Below the pieces are notes generated by a model, which saw only the letters and a list, made by a program, of their open reading frames with translations, was not told the DNA's origin and did not search any database. From contig NZ_CP018866.1 in NCBI RefSeq assembly GCF_002250055.1, positions 1,542,501-1,606,500 on the forward strand: a DNA stretch of 64,000 nt, given 5' to 3'. The position numbers and the translations under genes were made by a program. Within the stretch, counting starts at the first letter, position 1, and each line of letters opens with the position of its first letter. Positions 1 to 9,127 of the stretch are shown in pieces. The stretch comes from Sutcliffiella cohnii (GTDB taxonomy: Bacteria; Bacillota; Bacilli; Bacillales; Bacillaceae_I).

Positions 1-1
1 T

Positions 2-334
2 GCTTTAGCCAATCACAATAAACTTGTACACCCATATTTTCTCAGTCCTCAACTCCCGTATGCCCTCAGTATAACTACATCCGCCATTCCTGTTGCCTTC
101 CTTCTCGTTTATCAATATTGTACGAATAAAGGTAAAAGCTTCTTCGTTTATATAGTTGTGATAAGCGCGCTGCTCGCCTTTGGGTTTGGTACGATAGAAA
201 AATTAACTGGTTTCCTTGTTTTAAACAATGGGATGAATCAGTTATACTTATTTTTCATTGATATCGTAGTCGCAACAGTTGCATATTTCTTTACTCATAT
301 GATCAAAAACTTCGCCAATTGGGGGAACCACTAG
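2..334 (+). CDS. C-terminal part of a multi-pass membrane protein (start lies before the window)
   Basis: An open frame enters at base 2 and stops with TAG at 332-334, giving the last 110 residues of a protein. It has about three hydrophobic segments separated by short loops and ends in a polar tail, so it is an integral membrane protein. The segment spacing and aromatic-rich helices recall the CBO0543 family encoded at 13783-14316, but this is only an impression. The N-terminus and promoter are outside the window. The next 290 bases contain no gene that I can support. Confidence 0.6.
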   Translation, partial: ALANHNKLVHPYFLSPQLPYALSITTSAIPVAFLLVYQYCTNKGKSFFVYIVVISALLAFGFGTIEKLTGFLVLNNGMNQLYLFFIDIVVATVAYFFTHMIKNFANWGNH

Positions 335-625
335 TAAACACCGATTAGTAGACGGAGGGACTGTATATTTTTAACGTAAAAACAAAAAAAGTGTGTGTAA
401 CTTTCATGGTCTATGTCTATTAATGAGACGGTCAAAATGATTGTCTTTTTTCCTATTTAGCCCAAATTCGGTAACAAATATTTGAAATTAATAACGGAAC
501 GGAAACTAAGCTCAAACAGAATAATTAATTGCTAAAAAATGTTATAATATTCGTGATATTATGGTAAAGACATATAGAAACTACTCTAAATTTGAATTGA
601 AGTAACTAAAAGGGGAGGTCACAGC

Positions 626-1003
626 ATGGGAAAACAGAAGAAATGGCTTTATATAGTTGTTGGATTATTGCTTGTTACAGTGTTCTTTCTCTATATAAAT
701 AATAAGGACGAAAACCATATAGTAAATCATCATGCATTTGGATCCTTCTATATAGAGGAAAAAGACTACCACATTGAACCAGGTGAATATATGGAGATGT
801 GGATAGATGGCTATAACGACGCGGAAAAGGAAGAGAATAGAGTATATTTCAGAGTGTACATCAAGGACGCTAATGTATTTAACCTTATCGAAAAAGAGAA
901 AGTGTACTTCTTAACTTTCTCCAACGAAGATGATCTAAACCGTTACTATTTAGACCAAATTTCCCCACCGGGTGGAGAGAACTTAACGGGGGAAGGAAGA
1001 TAA
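626..1003 (+). CDS. Small membrane-anchored protein, paralogue of the one at 4384-4755
   Basis: This 125-residue protein of unknown function has one N-terminal hydrophobic segment (about residues 7-25) with a basic start, so it is probably anchored with its body outside the cell. The body is acidic and aromatic. It shares long blocks with the protein at 4384-4755: HAFGSF/HTFGSF, HIEPG-YMEMW, YIKDANVFNLIE, and the ending NLTGEGR. An AGGGGAGGTC ribosome site precedes the ATG, and a TATAAT-like box lies near 541-547. The family is not one I can name. Two copies 3.4 kb apart with different neighbours suggest duplication inside a small-membrane-protein cluster. Confidence 0.7.
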   Translation: MGKQKKWLYIVVGLLLVTVFFLYINNKDENHIVNHHAFGSFYIEEKDYHIEPGEYMEMWIDGYNDAEKEENRVYFRVYIKDANVFNLIEKEKVYFLTFSNEDDLNRYYLDQISPPGGENLTGEGR

Positions 1004-1137
1004 GGGAAAGATTCCCCAAGTTGCCTCCCTTTTGGTCTTTTCTTTTTCCTAAATTTATATAACGTATTATTACACATAAAAGTCACAATTCACTTCTCAA
1101 AGTGAATATTTAGGATAGATTAAGTAGTTGATAATAA

Positions 1138-1179
1138 AAGGACCACACCTATGAGACATATCTAAAAGGTGCGGTCCTT
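1138..1179. terminator. Intrinsic terminator between convergent genes
   Basis: A 42-base inverted repeat, AAGGACC..ACCT pairing with AGGT..GGTCCTT, is flanked by AT-rich tracts on both sides. It lies between the small membrane protein gene (plus strand) and the MFS gene (minus strand). It can end transcription from either side and is better placed for the MFS gene. Confidence 0.75.
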
Positions 1180-1268
1180 AATTTAATTTCTTCTTCATCT
1201 AACGCAAGTTTGTTGAAGAAGGTAACCTCCATTCCTATCACTCATAATCGTAGTTTACCATGTGTTGA

Positions 1269-2516
1269 TCAAGTATTGGGTTGATAATATTTACGTTTGG
1301 ACGATCTTAAATTGAAAGTACATAATATGACAGATAGGATCAACATCACCAAAGCACCAGTAATAACCGCGAATTGAATGGAAAAAATTTGGGCAAGAAG
1401 TGCTATAATAACCGTTGTTGTGATAACAAGTGTTGCTTCGACAAATTCATATAAACTACCTATTCTACCCATAACATCCTCAGGAATATTGTTCTGATAA
1501 AAAGTAAGAAAACCTGTATTGGCAAATGCAAGAAAGAAGGCAAGAATAAAAAAACCTAATGCAGCAATGATAAACGAATTAGAAAATGCATAAACGATAT
1601 AACCAACCGATACAAATGTTGAACCTACACCAATCATAATGGAAACTGCAATTTTCTTCACAAAAATGGTATTAATCAACGCTCCAACAATGATACCTGC
1701 ACCTGCAATGCTTACTAAAAATCCGTAGTCACTATCTGATAAACTAAGAACTTCTTTTGCGAAAGCTGCTTCTAATGAATCAACAGCAGCAGTCATAACA
1801 AAAACCGAACTAAACAAAAAGTAAATTAGCATTATATAAACGCTTTTCCTACTAAAATTCATTACGATGTGAAAATCTTTCTTCAATAATTGAATGGATA
1901 ACTTCTCACCATTATCAATAGCTTTTGACTGTTTTTCTACATTAGGCATGAGTAATGTAATTAATCCTGATAAAAATAATGCAATTGCATTAATGATAAT
2001 ACCGAGTTCAGGTGTACCAATAATGAAAAGCAAACCAGCTAGAGCAGGACCTATCAGAAAAGCTCCGGAATCAATTAAACTTATGAGAGAATTAAACCTC
2101 TTTCTTTGTTCGGAAGGAATTAATTTTGTAATATAAACCATCGATGTCGGACTAAACATAGAGGTTGCCATATTAATCAAAAAGACAATAAAATATAGTA
2201 ACAACAAGGATGTATCTAGGAACCAAGGTACAAAAAATAAGCAAAGTGCTCTAAAAATATCAAGAAAGATCATCAAATTTCGTTTATTTAATCTGTCAAT
2301 AACACTACCAGACCAAAAGTTTGTAAACATAGTTGCTAAAGGTATTAGAATGTAAAGTACAGCTACGGCAAGAGGAGAACCTGTGAGTTCAAATACCATT
2401 AAATTTAGTGCAATTAAGTACACCCACGCACCTAAATTTGATACTCCTATACCTAGCAATAAAATTGATGGGTATTTCCATGCTTCTAGCATATTTTTGA
2501 ATTTCATCAAACTCAC
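1269..2516 (-). CDS. MFS efflux transporter (MFS_3 / macrolide- and siderophore-exporter type)
   Basis: This 415-residue integral membrane protein has about 12 hydrophobic helices. The motif around residues 70-80 (SGSVIDRLNKRNLM) matches the loop 2-3 motif of the major facilitator superfamily, and the overall pattern (DxxSAxxSLEAA-like middle, no large loops) is that of exporters such as the EntS and MefA groups. It probably pumps a small molecule out by proton exchange; the substrate is unknown. AGGAG sits 8 bases before the ATG. Most telling is the T-box riboswitch upstream (2551-2815), which would switch this exporter on when an amino acid's charged tRNA runs low. That suggests a role in amino-acid or peptide-like metabolite traffic rather than simple drug resistance. 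Confidence 0.85.
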   Translation of the reverse strand: MSLMKFKNMLEAWKYPSILLLGIGVSNLGAWVYLIALNLMVFELTGSPLAVAVLYILIPLATMFTNFWSGSVIDRLNKRNLMIFLDIFRALCLFFVPWFLDTSLLLLYFIVFLINMATSMFSPTSMVYITKLIPSEQRKRFNSLISLIDSGAFLIGPALAGLLFIIGTPELGIIINAIALFLSGLITLLMPNVEKQSKAIDNGEKLSIQLLKKDFHIVMNFSRKSVYIMLIYFLFSSVFVMTAAVDSLEAAFAKEVLSLSDSDYGFLVSIAGAGIIVGALINTIFVKKIAVSIMIGVGSTFVSVGYIVYAFSNSFIIAALGFFILAFFLAFANTGFLTFYQNNIPEDVMGRIGSLYEFVEATLVITTTVIIALLAQIFSIQFAVITGALVMLILSVILCTFNLRSSKRKYYQPNT

Positions 2517-2550
2517 TCCTAAAGCATATTTGTATTACGTTTTTTAAAAT

Positions 2551-2815
2551 AAAAAAATCCCACCACCAAGACCTTAGTCTTGGAGACGAGATTTATTATC
2601 GTGGTACCACTCCAGTTTATTAATATGTCACCATATTAACCTTATCGGGTACGGCATTAAAATGCTTATACCCTAGCTCTATAACGGGAGCACCCGTTAC
2701 ACCATCCCCCCTAATAAGGTTCCAATGTAATGCTCAGAGGCTTGTTTCAATAATAATTTCTTACTCCTTTTCAGCATCTGGAGCTCTCTGTAAAGAAACT
2801 TTTTATTTACTCTTC
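2551..2815 (-). promoter_or_regulatory. T-box riboswitch in the leader of the MFS gene
   Basis: Read on the minus strand, the leader has all main T-box parts. There is an AGAGAG / GCTGAAAAG stem I core, a specifier-loop 3' side reading GAAACAAGCCTCTGAG (2733-2748), and the antiterminator element AGTGGTACCACG. The GGAG/CTCC and ACGA/TCGT helices around the UGGU bulge span 2582-2613. The competing terminator is CCAAGAC-TAAG-GTCTTGG followed by a T-run (2551-2587). By the usual rule that the specifier follows GAA, the codon would be ACA (Thr). AAC is an alternative reading one base earlier, so specificity is uncertain. The bulge base U fits a tRNA with A at the discriminator position. Confidence 0.9.
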
Positions 2816-3095
2816 TCATCATCGCAATTATCAATAATTAAATATTTTTAAAATTATAACATTAACTTCCATATATTGTACACCTAAATATTAAAATCTT
2901 ATAAACAATCGAACCTTATTGTCGAAATAGCTAAGCAATTGGCAACCGTTTGAGGTTAACTCTGGTATTTAAAAGGTTACTAATGAAAGGTAGCATCCTA
3001 ATATAAATTAATTTCATTAGTTGAATAGAAAAAGTTTGCTAATTCCAAAAAATGCTATAATATTTGTAAACATTGAATTTAGGAGAAGGTACATT

Positions 3096-4325
3096 ATGCA
3101 TACTTCATTATTAAAACAAATAAGCGGTACAAATATAATTAGCCAAATAGATTTAGCAATTAAATCGATCTGGATGAAGCATATAAAAAAGGATTATAAC
3201 AACCAGTATCTGTTGAAAGAAGATACACTTAAAAATGCTATTTACCACCATTAACGTACCGAATTAACAGACCAATTCCTAGTGAAAAATAGCATTAGAA
3301 TCTTTACAGAATACCATTATAAAAATGGGATAGCTGATATAGCTGTCGTCCAAATAAAAAGAAATAGTTCCAATGATTATTTAAGTGAACAAGTAGAAAA
3401 TGTTCTTGCTATTATAGAGGCGAAATATAAATCTGGTGGTAGTGTAGCACCGTTTGAACGAGATATTATAAAAATAGAAAACTATATGAATCTAGGTTTT
3501 AGTGAAAATACGCAATATTATTTGGCGTTTATCCATGAAACAGAATATGCGGAAGAATCGGAAGAATCATGGTTAACCCCTACACAACAAAAATGGGCTA
3601 AGGGGAAAGTGGCAGAATTAATGGCATATTACGAATATGGGAAACTGGTATGGAAAGTGTTATCTCATAATGGTCTAAATGAGTCCTTTGAAGTGGGTTC
3701 AAGCACTATTAAGAAAGAGCTATTACTGGAAGCAAAGGAGAGCTTTAATGAAGAAAAGTATTCGAAAGATATTTATTTCTATTATTTAGATGTAGTTGAT
3801 AAATCCACAAAAGTGACGGAAGAATTAAAAGAGGCAGTAAGATACTTGTTGTTATGGAAGTTAGGAAAAATAAGTCGAAGTAAAACTGCAAGTAGCCAAG
3901 CGGTATCCACTAAAGGTAACTATGAAGGTCAATACTTTTATGCTGGAACTACATCATCAAATAACGCGGCAATCGAGCAAGCGCTACATTACAATTTATT
4001 AGAACTTGGTATCCAGTTTAAGAACGATAATATTACGTATGAAGACTTTAGAGAAAGAGTGGACTCCATTACGAAAACTTCTATCGTATTACCAACATTT
4101 TATATTCACATTTGGAAGCCGCATTTGTACCCCATATTAGATGTTAAAGTTTGGCGTACTTACTTATGGAGTCTTGATAAAGAGATTACTAAAAATTCTA
4201 AACCATATTCATGGAAGCATTATGAAGATTACACCAGGTTCTTTAACAGTATCGTTTCTGAGACCGAATTAGACTGGAGAGAGGTTGATAAAGGTCTATG
4301 GAGTCTAGGAGATATAAGATTCTAG
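3096..4325 (+). pseudogene. PD-(D/E)XK nuclease-like protein, interrupted by one in-frame TAA
   Basis: From the ATG at 3096 (site AGGAGAAGGT upstream) the frame runs 52 codons, meets TAA at 3252-3254, and continues in the same frame for 357 more codons to 4325. Protein-like sequence runs straight across the stop, so a single point change (for example from TTA) is the simplest explanation. After the stop, IADIAVVQI followed by LAIIEAKY gives the Asp and Glu-x-Lys spacing of a PD-(D/E)XK restriction-like nuclease core. The C-terminal part (about 220 residues) is unfamiliar and rich in Tyr and Trp. It may be a lone restriction or defence nuclease. A later GTG at 3282 with a poor ribosome site could restart a shortened protein. 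Confidence 0.6.
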
Positions 4326-4383
4326 AATAATTCGAGTGTTTGCATACTCGCCGTGGATATATTAAGTAACCTAAGGAGGTTCC

Positions 4384-4755
4384 ATGATGAATAATAAAAA
4401 ATGGATATTTGTTATGAGCGGTGTTTTAGCTGTAGTGGTTTTGTATTTTCTTATCAATAATGAAACAAAATCTTATACTAGCCATACGTTTGGCTCCTTC
4501 CATGTTGAAGAAAAAGGTCATCACATTGAACCCGGAAAGTATATGGAAATGTGGGTTGTTGGCTATAATAGCGAAGAGAATGAAGAAAACCGTAAACAAT
4601 ATAAAGTTTATATTAAAGATGCGAATGTATTCAATTTAATTGAAGAAAGTAGAAACTACTTGATGTCTTTTACGAATGAAGAAAGCCTAGATCGCTATTA
4701 CGTACAACAAATCTCCCCACCAAACTCAGAGAACTTAACAGGAGAAGGAAGGTAG
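4384..4755 (+). CDS. Small membrane-anchored protein, paralogue of the one at 626-1003
   Basis: This is a 123-residue protein with an N-terminal hydrophobic anchor (about residues 7-23) and an acidic, aromatic body that ends SENLTGEGR. It is clearly homologous to the protein at 626-1003 along its whole length. AAGGAGG lies just upstream of two adjacent ATG codons; the first or second could serve. The stop is six bases before the truncated NERD gene, so the two were probably co-transcribed. Function unknown; the conserved HIEPG-YMEMW block suggests a folded extracytoplasmic domain. Confidence 0.7.
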   Translation: MMNNKKWIFVMSGVLAVVVLYFLINNETKSYTSHTFGSFHVEEKGHHIEPGKYMEMWVVGYNSEENEENRKQYKVYIKDANVFNLIEESRNYLMSFTNEESLDRYYVQQISPPNSENLTGEGR

Positions 4756-4761
4756 GGGGAC

Positions 4762-4947
4762 ATGGCTGATATGTTATTTCTATTGAAACTTTTTAAAAAG
4801 GAACCAAAAGAGATTAAGAAAAGTAATAAAGCGAAGAAAACAGATATCAAAAAGGACAATAAATATATTCGCAAAGGTAAGCTAGGGGAATACAAGATTG
4901 ATATTCAATTAAGCCAACTTCAGAATGATTATAAATATACATCTTAG
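4762..4947 (+). pseudogene. Truncated NERD-domain protein (N-terminal stub)
   Basis: This 61-residue frame ends just as a NERD (nuclease-related) domain begins: a basic Lys-rich lead is followed by GKLGEYKIDIQLSQLQNDY, the usual opening of NERD proteins of Bacillus. A full NERD protein would continue for 150 residues or more. The frame stops and runs directly into a fragment of the toxin/antisense module (4950 onward). I read this as a gene cut off by recombination with that module. The ribosome site is GTAGGGGGA before the ATG. Confidence 0.6.
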
Positions 4948-4949
4948 AT

Positions 4950-5145
4950 TGAGTCCATCATCTCGTATTTAGACAGAAAATAACCCACCCTTGAGCTTTG
5001 ACGGCGAACAGAGTGGGTTATCCTTCAAAAAAAGCCGTCCAAGGGACCTACGACTATTTTCTGACCGTTTAATGTTGCAGCACCATTCGGTCATCTTTAA
5101 TATATGCGTTTATAATAACATGCAACAATTAAAAGTGAAACGAAA
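4950..5145. other. Remnant of a type I toxin / antisense-RNA locus (copy A)
   Basis: The first bases here, GTCCATCATCTCG then AGACAGAAAATAACCCACCC, match the 3' end of the toxin gene at 22372-22458. They are followed by degenerate versions of the shared 3' region: AACCCAC..GTGGGTT stem, GCCG..AAGGGACCT..CGACTATT, and a GACCGTTTAATG..CATTCGGTC hairpin. The toxin start and SOS promoter are missing. A weak antisense promoter, TTTCAC-N17-TATTAT on the minus strand, remains near 5113-5144. It is therefore a toxin-less relic, possibly still able to make antitoxin-like RNA. Confidence 0.65.
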
Positions 5146-5195
5146 TCAGTTTTGAATCGTATGAATAGTTAGGCTAAGGCTAAGGAGGTATGATC

Positions 5196-5483
5196 ATGAA
5201 GTATTTATTAACTGGGGCTATTTTATCGGTAATCGGAGTTCTATTATCAACTTTTCTTTGGAGTTTTAATCAAGCATATATGATACCAGGGGGAATTGGA
5301 ATTGTATTTCTCTTAGGTGCAATGGTTACGTCAGGAAGTATGGTAAGCGGTGATAGAATGAGAGCCAACTTTTCAACAGAATCAGCCGACGATAGAAAGA
5401 TAAGAAATAGAACAACTTCTCGTTTAGCCTTATTGGGTTTACCAAGTTTATTTATTGCAATCTTAATTTATTACTTATTCTAA
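5196..5483 (+). CDS. DUF5316 family membrane protein
   Basis: This is a 95-residue protein with three likely membrane helices (about residues 4-22, 30-48 and 74-93). The middle block MVSGDRMRANFSTES followed by DDRKIRNRTT is the signature I associate with DUF5316 proteins of Bacillus. Function unknown. Two in-frame ATG codons lie at 5190 and 5196; the AAGGAGG site leaves only one base before the first and seven before the second, so 5196 is preferred. The gene stands alone between the toxin relic and the cyclodeaminase pseudogene. Confidence 0.75.
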   Translation: MKYLLTGAILSVIGVLLSTFLWSFNQAYMIPGGIGIVFLLGAMVTSGSMVSGDRMRANFSTESADDRKIRNRTTSRLALLGLPSLFIAILIYYLF

Positions 5484-5584
5484 GGAATTCTATATCTGTT
5501 ATGAAATAAAATCAATTTTTTTATTATAAAATCACTAATTATTAAGTTTACTAATCACCCCTAAAAAATAAAGGAGAATATATA

Positions 5585-6551
5585 ATGCAAACATTATTAC
5601 TTACTCGTACAGAAATACAAAAACTAATGGAGCCTTTAGAACTTTACCCAGTCTTAAAAGCGGCCTTTGCTTCTTATTCTTTGTCTCGTGAAATCCCAGC
5701 ACAAAGAGCTCGTTCCAACCTTCCTCAAGAAAATACCAGTGCTATGCTCTTGTTCCCTGGACTCATCTCAAATATTCCAGCATATACAGTAAAAAATCAC
5801 GCTAAATTTCCCTCTCATTCCCCTTCTATTAAAGGTGTCATAAACCTCCACGATCTTGAAACAGGACATTTATTGGCTATTATGGATTCCACTTATATTA
5901 CTGCTATTCGAACAGGGATAGCTGGTGCAATTGGAACTCATTTATTAGCAAGAAGGGATGCTGATAGTGTGGCTATTATTGGCGCAGGAGTCCAAGGTAC
6001 ACTTCAACTTCAATCTCTCAAACACCTTAGAGAAATTACTAAAGTTTTCGTATTTGATACTTATAATGAAAAAGCAAGCTCTTTTGCAGAAAGTATTTCA
6101 AATGAGTTAAAGATTCCTATAACTGTCTGTAATAGTGTTGAAGAAGCAGTACAAGAAGCTGATATTATTATAAGTGCAACATGGTCAAAGGAGCCTTTTT
6201 TGTTTTCAAACATGGTTAAGAAAGGTGTACATATTACAACTCTTGGCCCAGATGAGCCGGGTAAATGTGAAGTTAGTGCAGAGTTAATCGAGAAATCAAT
6301 ATTTATTAGTGATGATAGAGACCTTGCAGTACAAAATGGGATCTATAGGTGGGGCAGGCTTAACAGAGGATAACATACATGCTGAAATTGGTGAAGTTAT
6401 TAACGACCAAAGTTTAGGAAGAACAAATGACGATCAAATTACTATATACGGGGCCGTTGGTTTAGCTTTTCAAGATTTAGTAGGGGCATGGCATGTCTAC
6501 CAAAAAGCTAAAGAGCTAAACCTAGGAAACTATATAGATTTTCTAGAATAG
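5585..6551 (+). pseudogene. Ornithine cyclodeaminase / mu-crystallin family protein, frameshifted
   Basis: The first frame (5585-6373) gives an N-terminal part with the family's IRTGIAGAIGTHLLARRDA block and a Rossmann motif, VAIIGAGVQG (about residues 137-146), for NAD binding. It fails at about 6345, where AATGGGATCT shifts the frame. The rest, GSIGGAGLTEDNIHAEIGEVI to the end at 6551, is in the next frame. Removing one G from the GGG run restores a 321-residue protein of normal length. Such enzymes act on ornithine, alanine or related amino and imino acids; the substrate is not clear. The G-run means a sequencing slip cannot be excluded. AAAGGAG precedes the ATG. Confidence 0.8.
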
Positions 6552-6673
6552 GGAATATATTCTATTTTTAATTCCGATAAAAGATAACTTGTTTCCGAGA
6601 AGAAAATGAGCTTTTAAATGTTATTGTACTAACGAGCCAGTTTAGTTGAAGAAGAACACAATAGGGGGATAAT

Positions 6674-7591
6674 ATGAATAATACAGATATTTCGCTCATT
6701 TGTCTCAATTGGGCTTTAGATATTAAGGATTCCAAAATTCTCTCAGATAGATCATATCTTGTTATTTCAACAAATGATGAAAGATTTATTTTAAAGGTGA
6801 AAGGTAATATCGCTGAGACAGAAAGAGAAAATGAACTTCTATATTTCCTTGAATCGAAGGGATTGAAGGTGCAAACCCCCTTAAAAAGTAAAAAAGATGA
6901 GCTTATTGTTACTCATAATAATAAGAATTTTGTACTGTATAACTTTATAGAGGGAGAAGTCCATAGTGCAGTCCACTACCTTCAAAACCATAATGACTCT
7001 AATCTGCTCGGGGAAACAATTGCTTACATGCATAGAGACCTGAGGGATGTACAGTACACAGAACAATTTAATCAAAAAAACCTGTACAAAATGGTTTCAG
7101 AATTTGCTATAAAAGAGGTCTTTAAGGTAGACGCCGATTCTAATCTAAAAAGCTGTCTGGAGTGCTTAGATAAGGAGTTAAAGAATAATATTGAAAGTTT
7201 ACCTAGACAGCTAATTCACCGAGATACACATATTTTTAATTTTGTATTAAATGGTGATAAACTTTCCGCAGTAATTGATTTTGAAATTGCTGAAGTTAAT
7301 GCAAGATTATTTGATGTCTGTTATTGTTCCACAAGTTTATTGAATGAAATATTTTCGAATATAGAACAGAGAGAAAACTGGTTTAGTTTTGTTGAAAGAC
7401 TATTTACTTCTTACAACAAAGTAAATAGATTAACCGCTGAGGAAAAGGACTCTATATACCATGTTATGTTATCAATCCAGCTAATTTTTATGGCGTTTTT
7501 CTCTAATGATGTCGGTCTATATAAAAGAAACAAAGAGATGTTCGTGTGGATATATACCCATAGAGATAGAATTCAGAAAACCGTTAGGTAG
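6674..7591 (+). CDS. Phosphotransferase enzyme family protein (aminoglycoside phosphotransferase fold)
   Basis: This 305-residue protein has the APH-type kinase pattern: an N-lobe with RFILKVKG (ATP-binding Lys), a catalytic loop IHRDTHIFN at about residues 181-189 (Asp184, Asn189), and the metal-binding DFE at 202-204. It probably moves phosphate from ATP to a hydroxyl of a small molecule. The family covers aminoglycoside, homoserine, choline and thiamine kinases, and I see nothing that fixes the substrate. TAGGGGGAT precedes the ATG. It has no obvious operon partner. Confidence 0.8.
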   Translation: MNNTDISLICLNWALDIKDSKILSDRSYLVISTNDERFILKVKGNIAETERENELLYFLESKGLKVQTPLKSKKDELIVTHNNKNFVLYNFIEGEVHSAVHYLQNHNDSNLLGETIAYMHRDLRDVQYTEQFNQKNLYKMVSEFAIKEVFKVDADSNLKSCLECLDKELKNNIESLPRQLIHRDTHIFNFVLNGDKLSAVIDFEIAEVNARLFDVCYCSTSLLNEIFSNIEQRENWFSFVERLFTSYNKVNRLTAEEKDSIYHVMLSIQLIFMAFFSNDVGLYKRNKEMFVWIYTHRDRIQKTVR

Positions 7592-7738
7592 TGAGTAGTA
7601 GTATCTTATTTCTTGAACTAAAGGGGCGAGTATTCAATAAGGACAGTCGCTTGTTGTGCTAACGGAGCAGGTTAGTAGAAGTAGGGAATTACGGAAAAGT
7701 AGTTGAACATATGCATAAAATACAAAGGAGGAAAGGGA

Positions 7739-7927
7739 ATGGTTTTGGTATGGAGTATTGTCGGGGTGTTCGTTGTGGCACTATTGTTATTTGGTTATTT
7801 TTTAGATAAAAAAACCAACCGTTATAAACGAATCAGCGATAAGAATGCTAAAGATGGACTGGATTCTATTAAGGATGAAACACAAAAGCAGAATCCACCA
7901 AATTCAAATCATACTAGTTGGTGGTAA
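7739..7927 (+). CDS. Small single-pass membrane protein
   Basis: This 62-residue protein has one hydrophobic helix at about residues 2-22 and a charged cytoplasmic-type tail ending in Trp-Trp. The open frame extends upstream to a TTG at 7703, but AAAGGAGGAAAGGGA directly before the ATG at 7739 decides the start. Function unknown. It lies among several unrelated small membrane genes separated by an intergenic hairpin repeat. Confidence 0.6.
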   Translation: MVLVWSIVGVFVVALLLFGYFLDKKTNRYKRISDKNAKDGLDSIKDETQKQNPPNSNHTSWW

Positions 7928-8098
7928 TAAGTTAGCCATCTTAGCTTTATTAGTTTAGGGGTAAAGTGTACATCGTTTACTTGAACTATAGGGGGCTTGA
8001 GCGAAAGACTGGTAGCTGCCGTCAAGGCAGTTTCTTTGGCTTATTGCGCTAACTGGCAGTAGAGTTGAAGAAGTTGTCAAATTGAAAGGGAGGATAAA

Positions 8099-8551
8099 AT
8101 GGGTGTAACTCAATGGGATATACAAGAAGTTAAGCATTTAAAAAGGAAGCAATTAGTCCAAAACAATCTAGTAATGATGTTTTTATTCGTACTGATTGGT
8201 TACTTTTCTAAGCACGGAAAGCCCTCCCTTCTCATTGGAGTATTTTGTGTGCTTTTATGGATAATAGTAGCTATCACGTTGTACACCATAAAAACGGGAA
8301 GACCTATCGGTACAAAGACAAGTAAACGTGTGCAGGAATTTGACAGAAATCGTTCGGGAGAGAAACGTTGGAAGCAAAAAAAAATGACCGAGGCTGTCAT
8401 TATCAGTGTTATCAGTGTTCTTATTACAGGTTTATTGTTTGTTAAGGATTTTAACTCTCTAAGATTGGACTTTCCTATTGGTGCTTTCCCATTTATCGGG
8501 GCTTGGATAGGCTATAATATAGGAGAGATTATAAGAATGAACAATTTGTAA
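8099..8551 (+). CDS. Multi-pass membrane protein of unknown function
   Basis: This 150-residue protein has about four membrane helices: two in the first half (residues 24-62), a polar basic loop (residues 70-97, KRVQEFDRNRSGEKRW), and two in the second half. AAAGGGAGG lies seven bases before the ATG. The loop is strongly basic and probably cytoplasmic. No family recognised. Confidence 0.65.
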   Translation: MGVTQWDIQEVKHLKRKQLVQNNLVMMFLFVLIGYFSKHGKPSLLIGVFCVLLWIIVAITLYTIKTGRPIGTKTSKRVQEFDRNRSGEKRWKQKKMTEAVIISVISVLITGLLFVKDFNSLRLDFPIGAFPFIGAWIGYNIGEIIRMNNL

Positions 8552-8683
8552 GGTTAATCGAAAAATAAGTAGAAACTCTTATTCAAGAACGGGTGCAAGA
8601 GTGGAAGAAGGAGTTGTCGATGGCAGCTCCTATTGTTGTTAGCGAGAAGAGTTTAATAATAATTTGCCTTTTATTAATAGGGG

Positions 8684-9037
8684 GTGGGGAAAATTGAAAT
8701 AAATACTGATTCGCTTGTAACTTTTATAATTATGTGGGGAATTCCAATTTTTATGGTTTTTAGAGGCTATTTTAAATTGGATACCGATGATAAAAAATCA
8801 GCAATGAAAGATTTTCGTTCCAAACGATTTATTCTTACAATTGGATTCATTGTAGGAGGTGTTTTCTTAACCCATTTAGGTGTTTTATTCGCTATCAATA
8901 TACTTAAAGGAATCGGGATTGCTATATTGATTATTGGTGGCATCTTTTCAACAATAGAGATGTGGAAGGAAAGTAAAATTAAAAGTGTTCCAATCCTTAT
9001 TTTGGTATCTTTTGTAGTTTTGATAAATGTAACTTAA
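8684..9037 (+). CDS. Small multi-pass membrane protein
   Basis: This is a protein of up to 117 residues with about three helices and a short polar loop (DTDDKKSAMKDFRSKR). The start is doubtful: the GTG at 8684 overlaps the G-rich run that would also be its ribosome site, and the first ATG comes about 16 codons later. No family recognised. A terminator follows at 9093-9127. Confidence 0.55.
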   Translation: MGKIEINTDSLVTFIIMWGIPIFMVFRGYFKLDTDDKKSAMKDFRSKRFILTIGFIVGGVFLTHLGVLFAINILKGIGIAILIIGGIFSTIEMWKESKIKSVPILILVSFVVLINVT

Positions 9038-9092
9038 ATAATTATTATTGTACTAAAGGGCGTTAGTTGAATAACAGGTTATTAGAATATTA

Positions 9093-9127
9093 AAACGCAG
9101 AGAAATGTTAAAACCTCTGCGTTTTCT
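9093..9127 (+). terminator. Intrinsic terminator
   Basis: AAACGCAGAG pairs with CTCTGCGTTT around a 12-base loop, followed by TTTCTTTTG. It closes the small-membrane-gene stretch ahead of the ParA-like gene. Confidence 0.8.
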
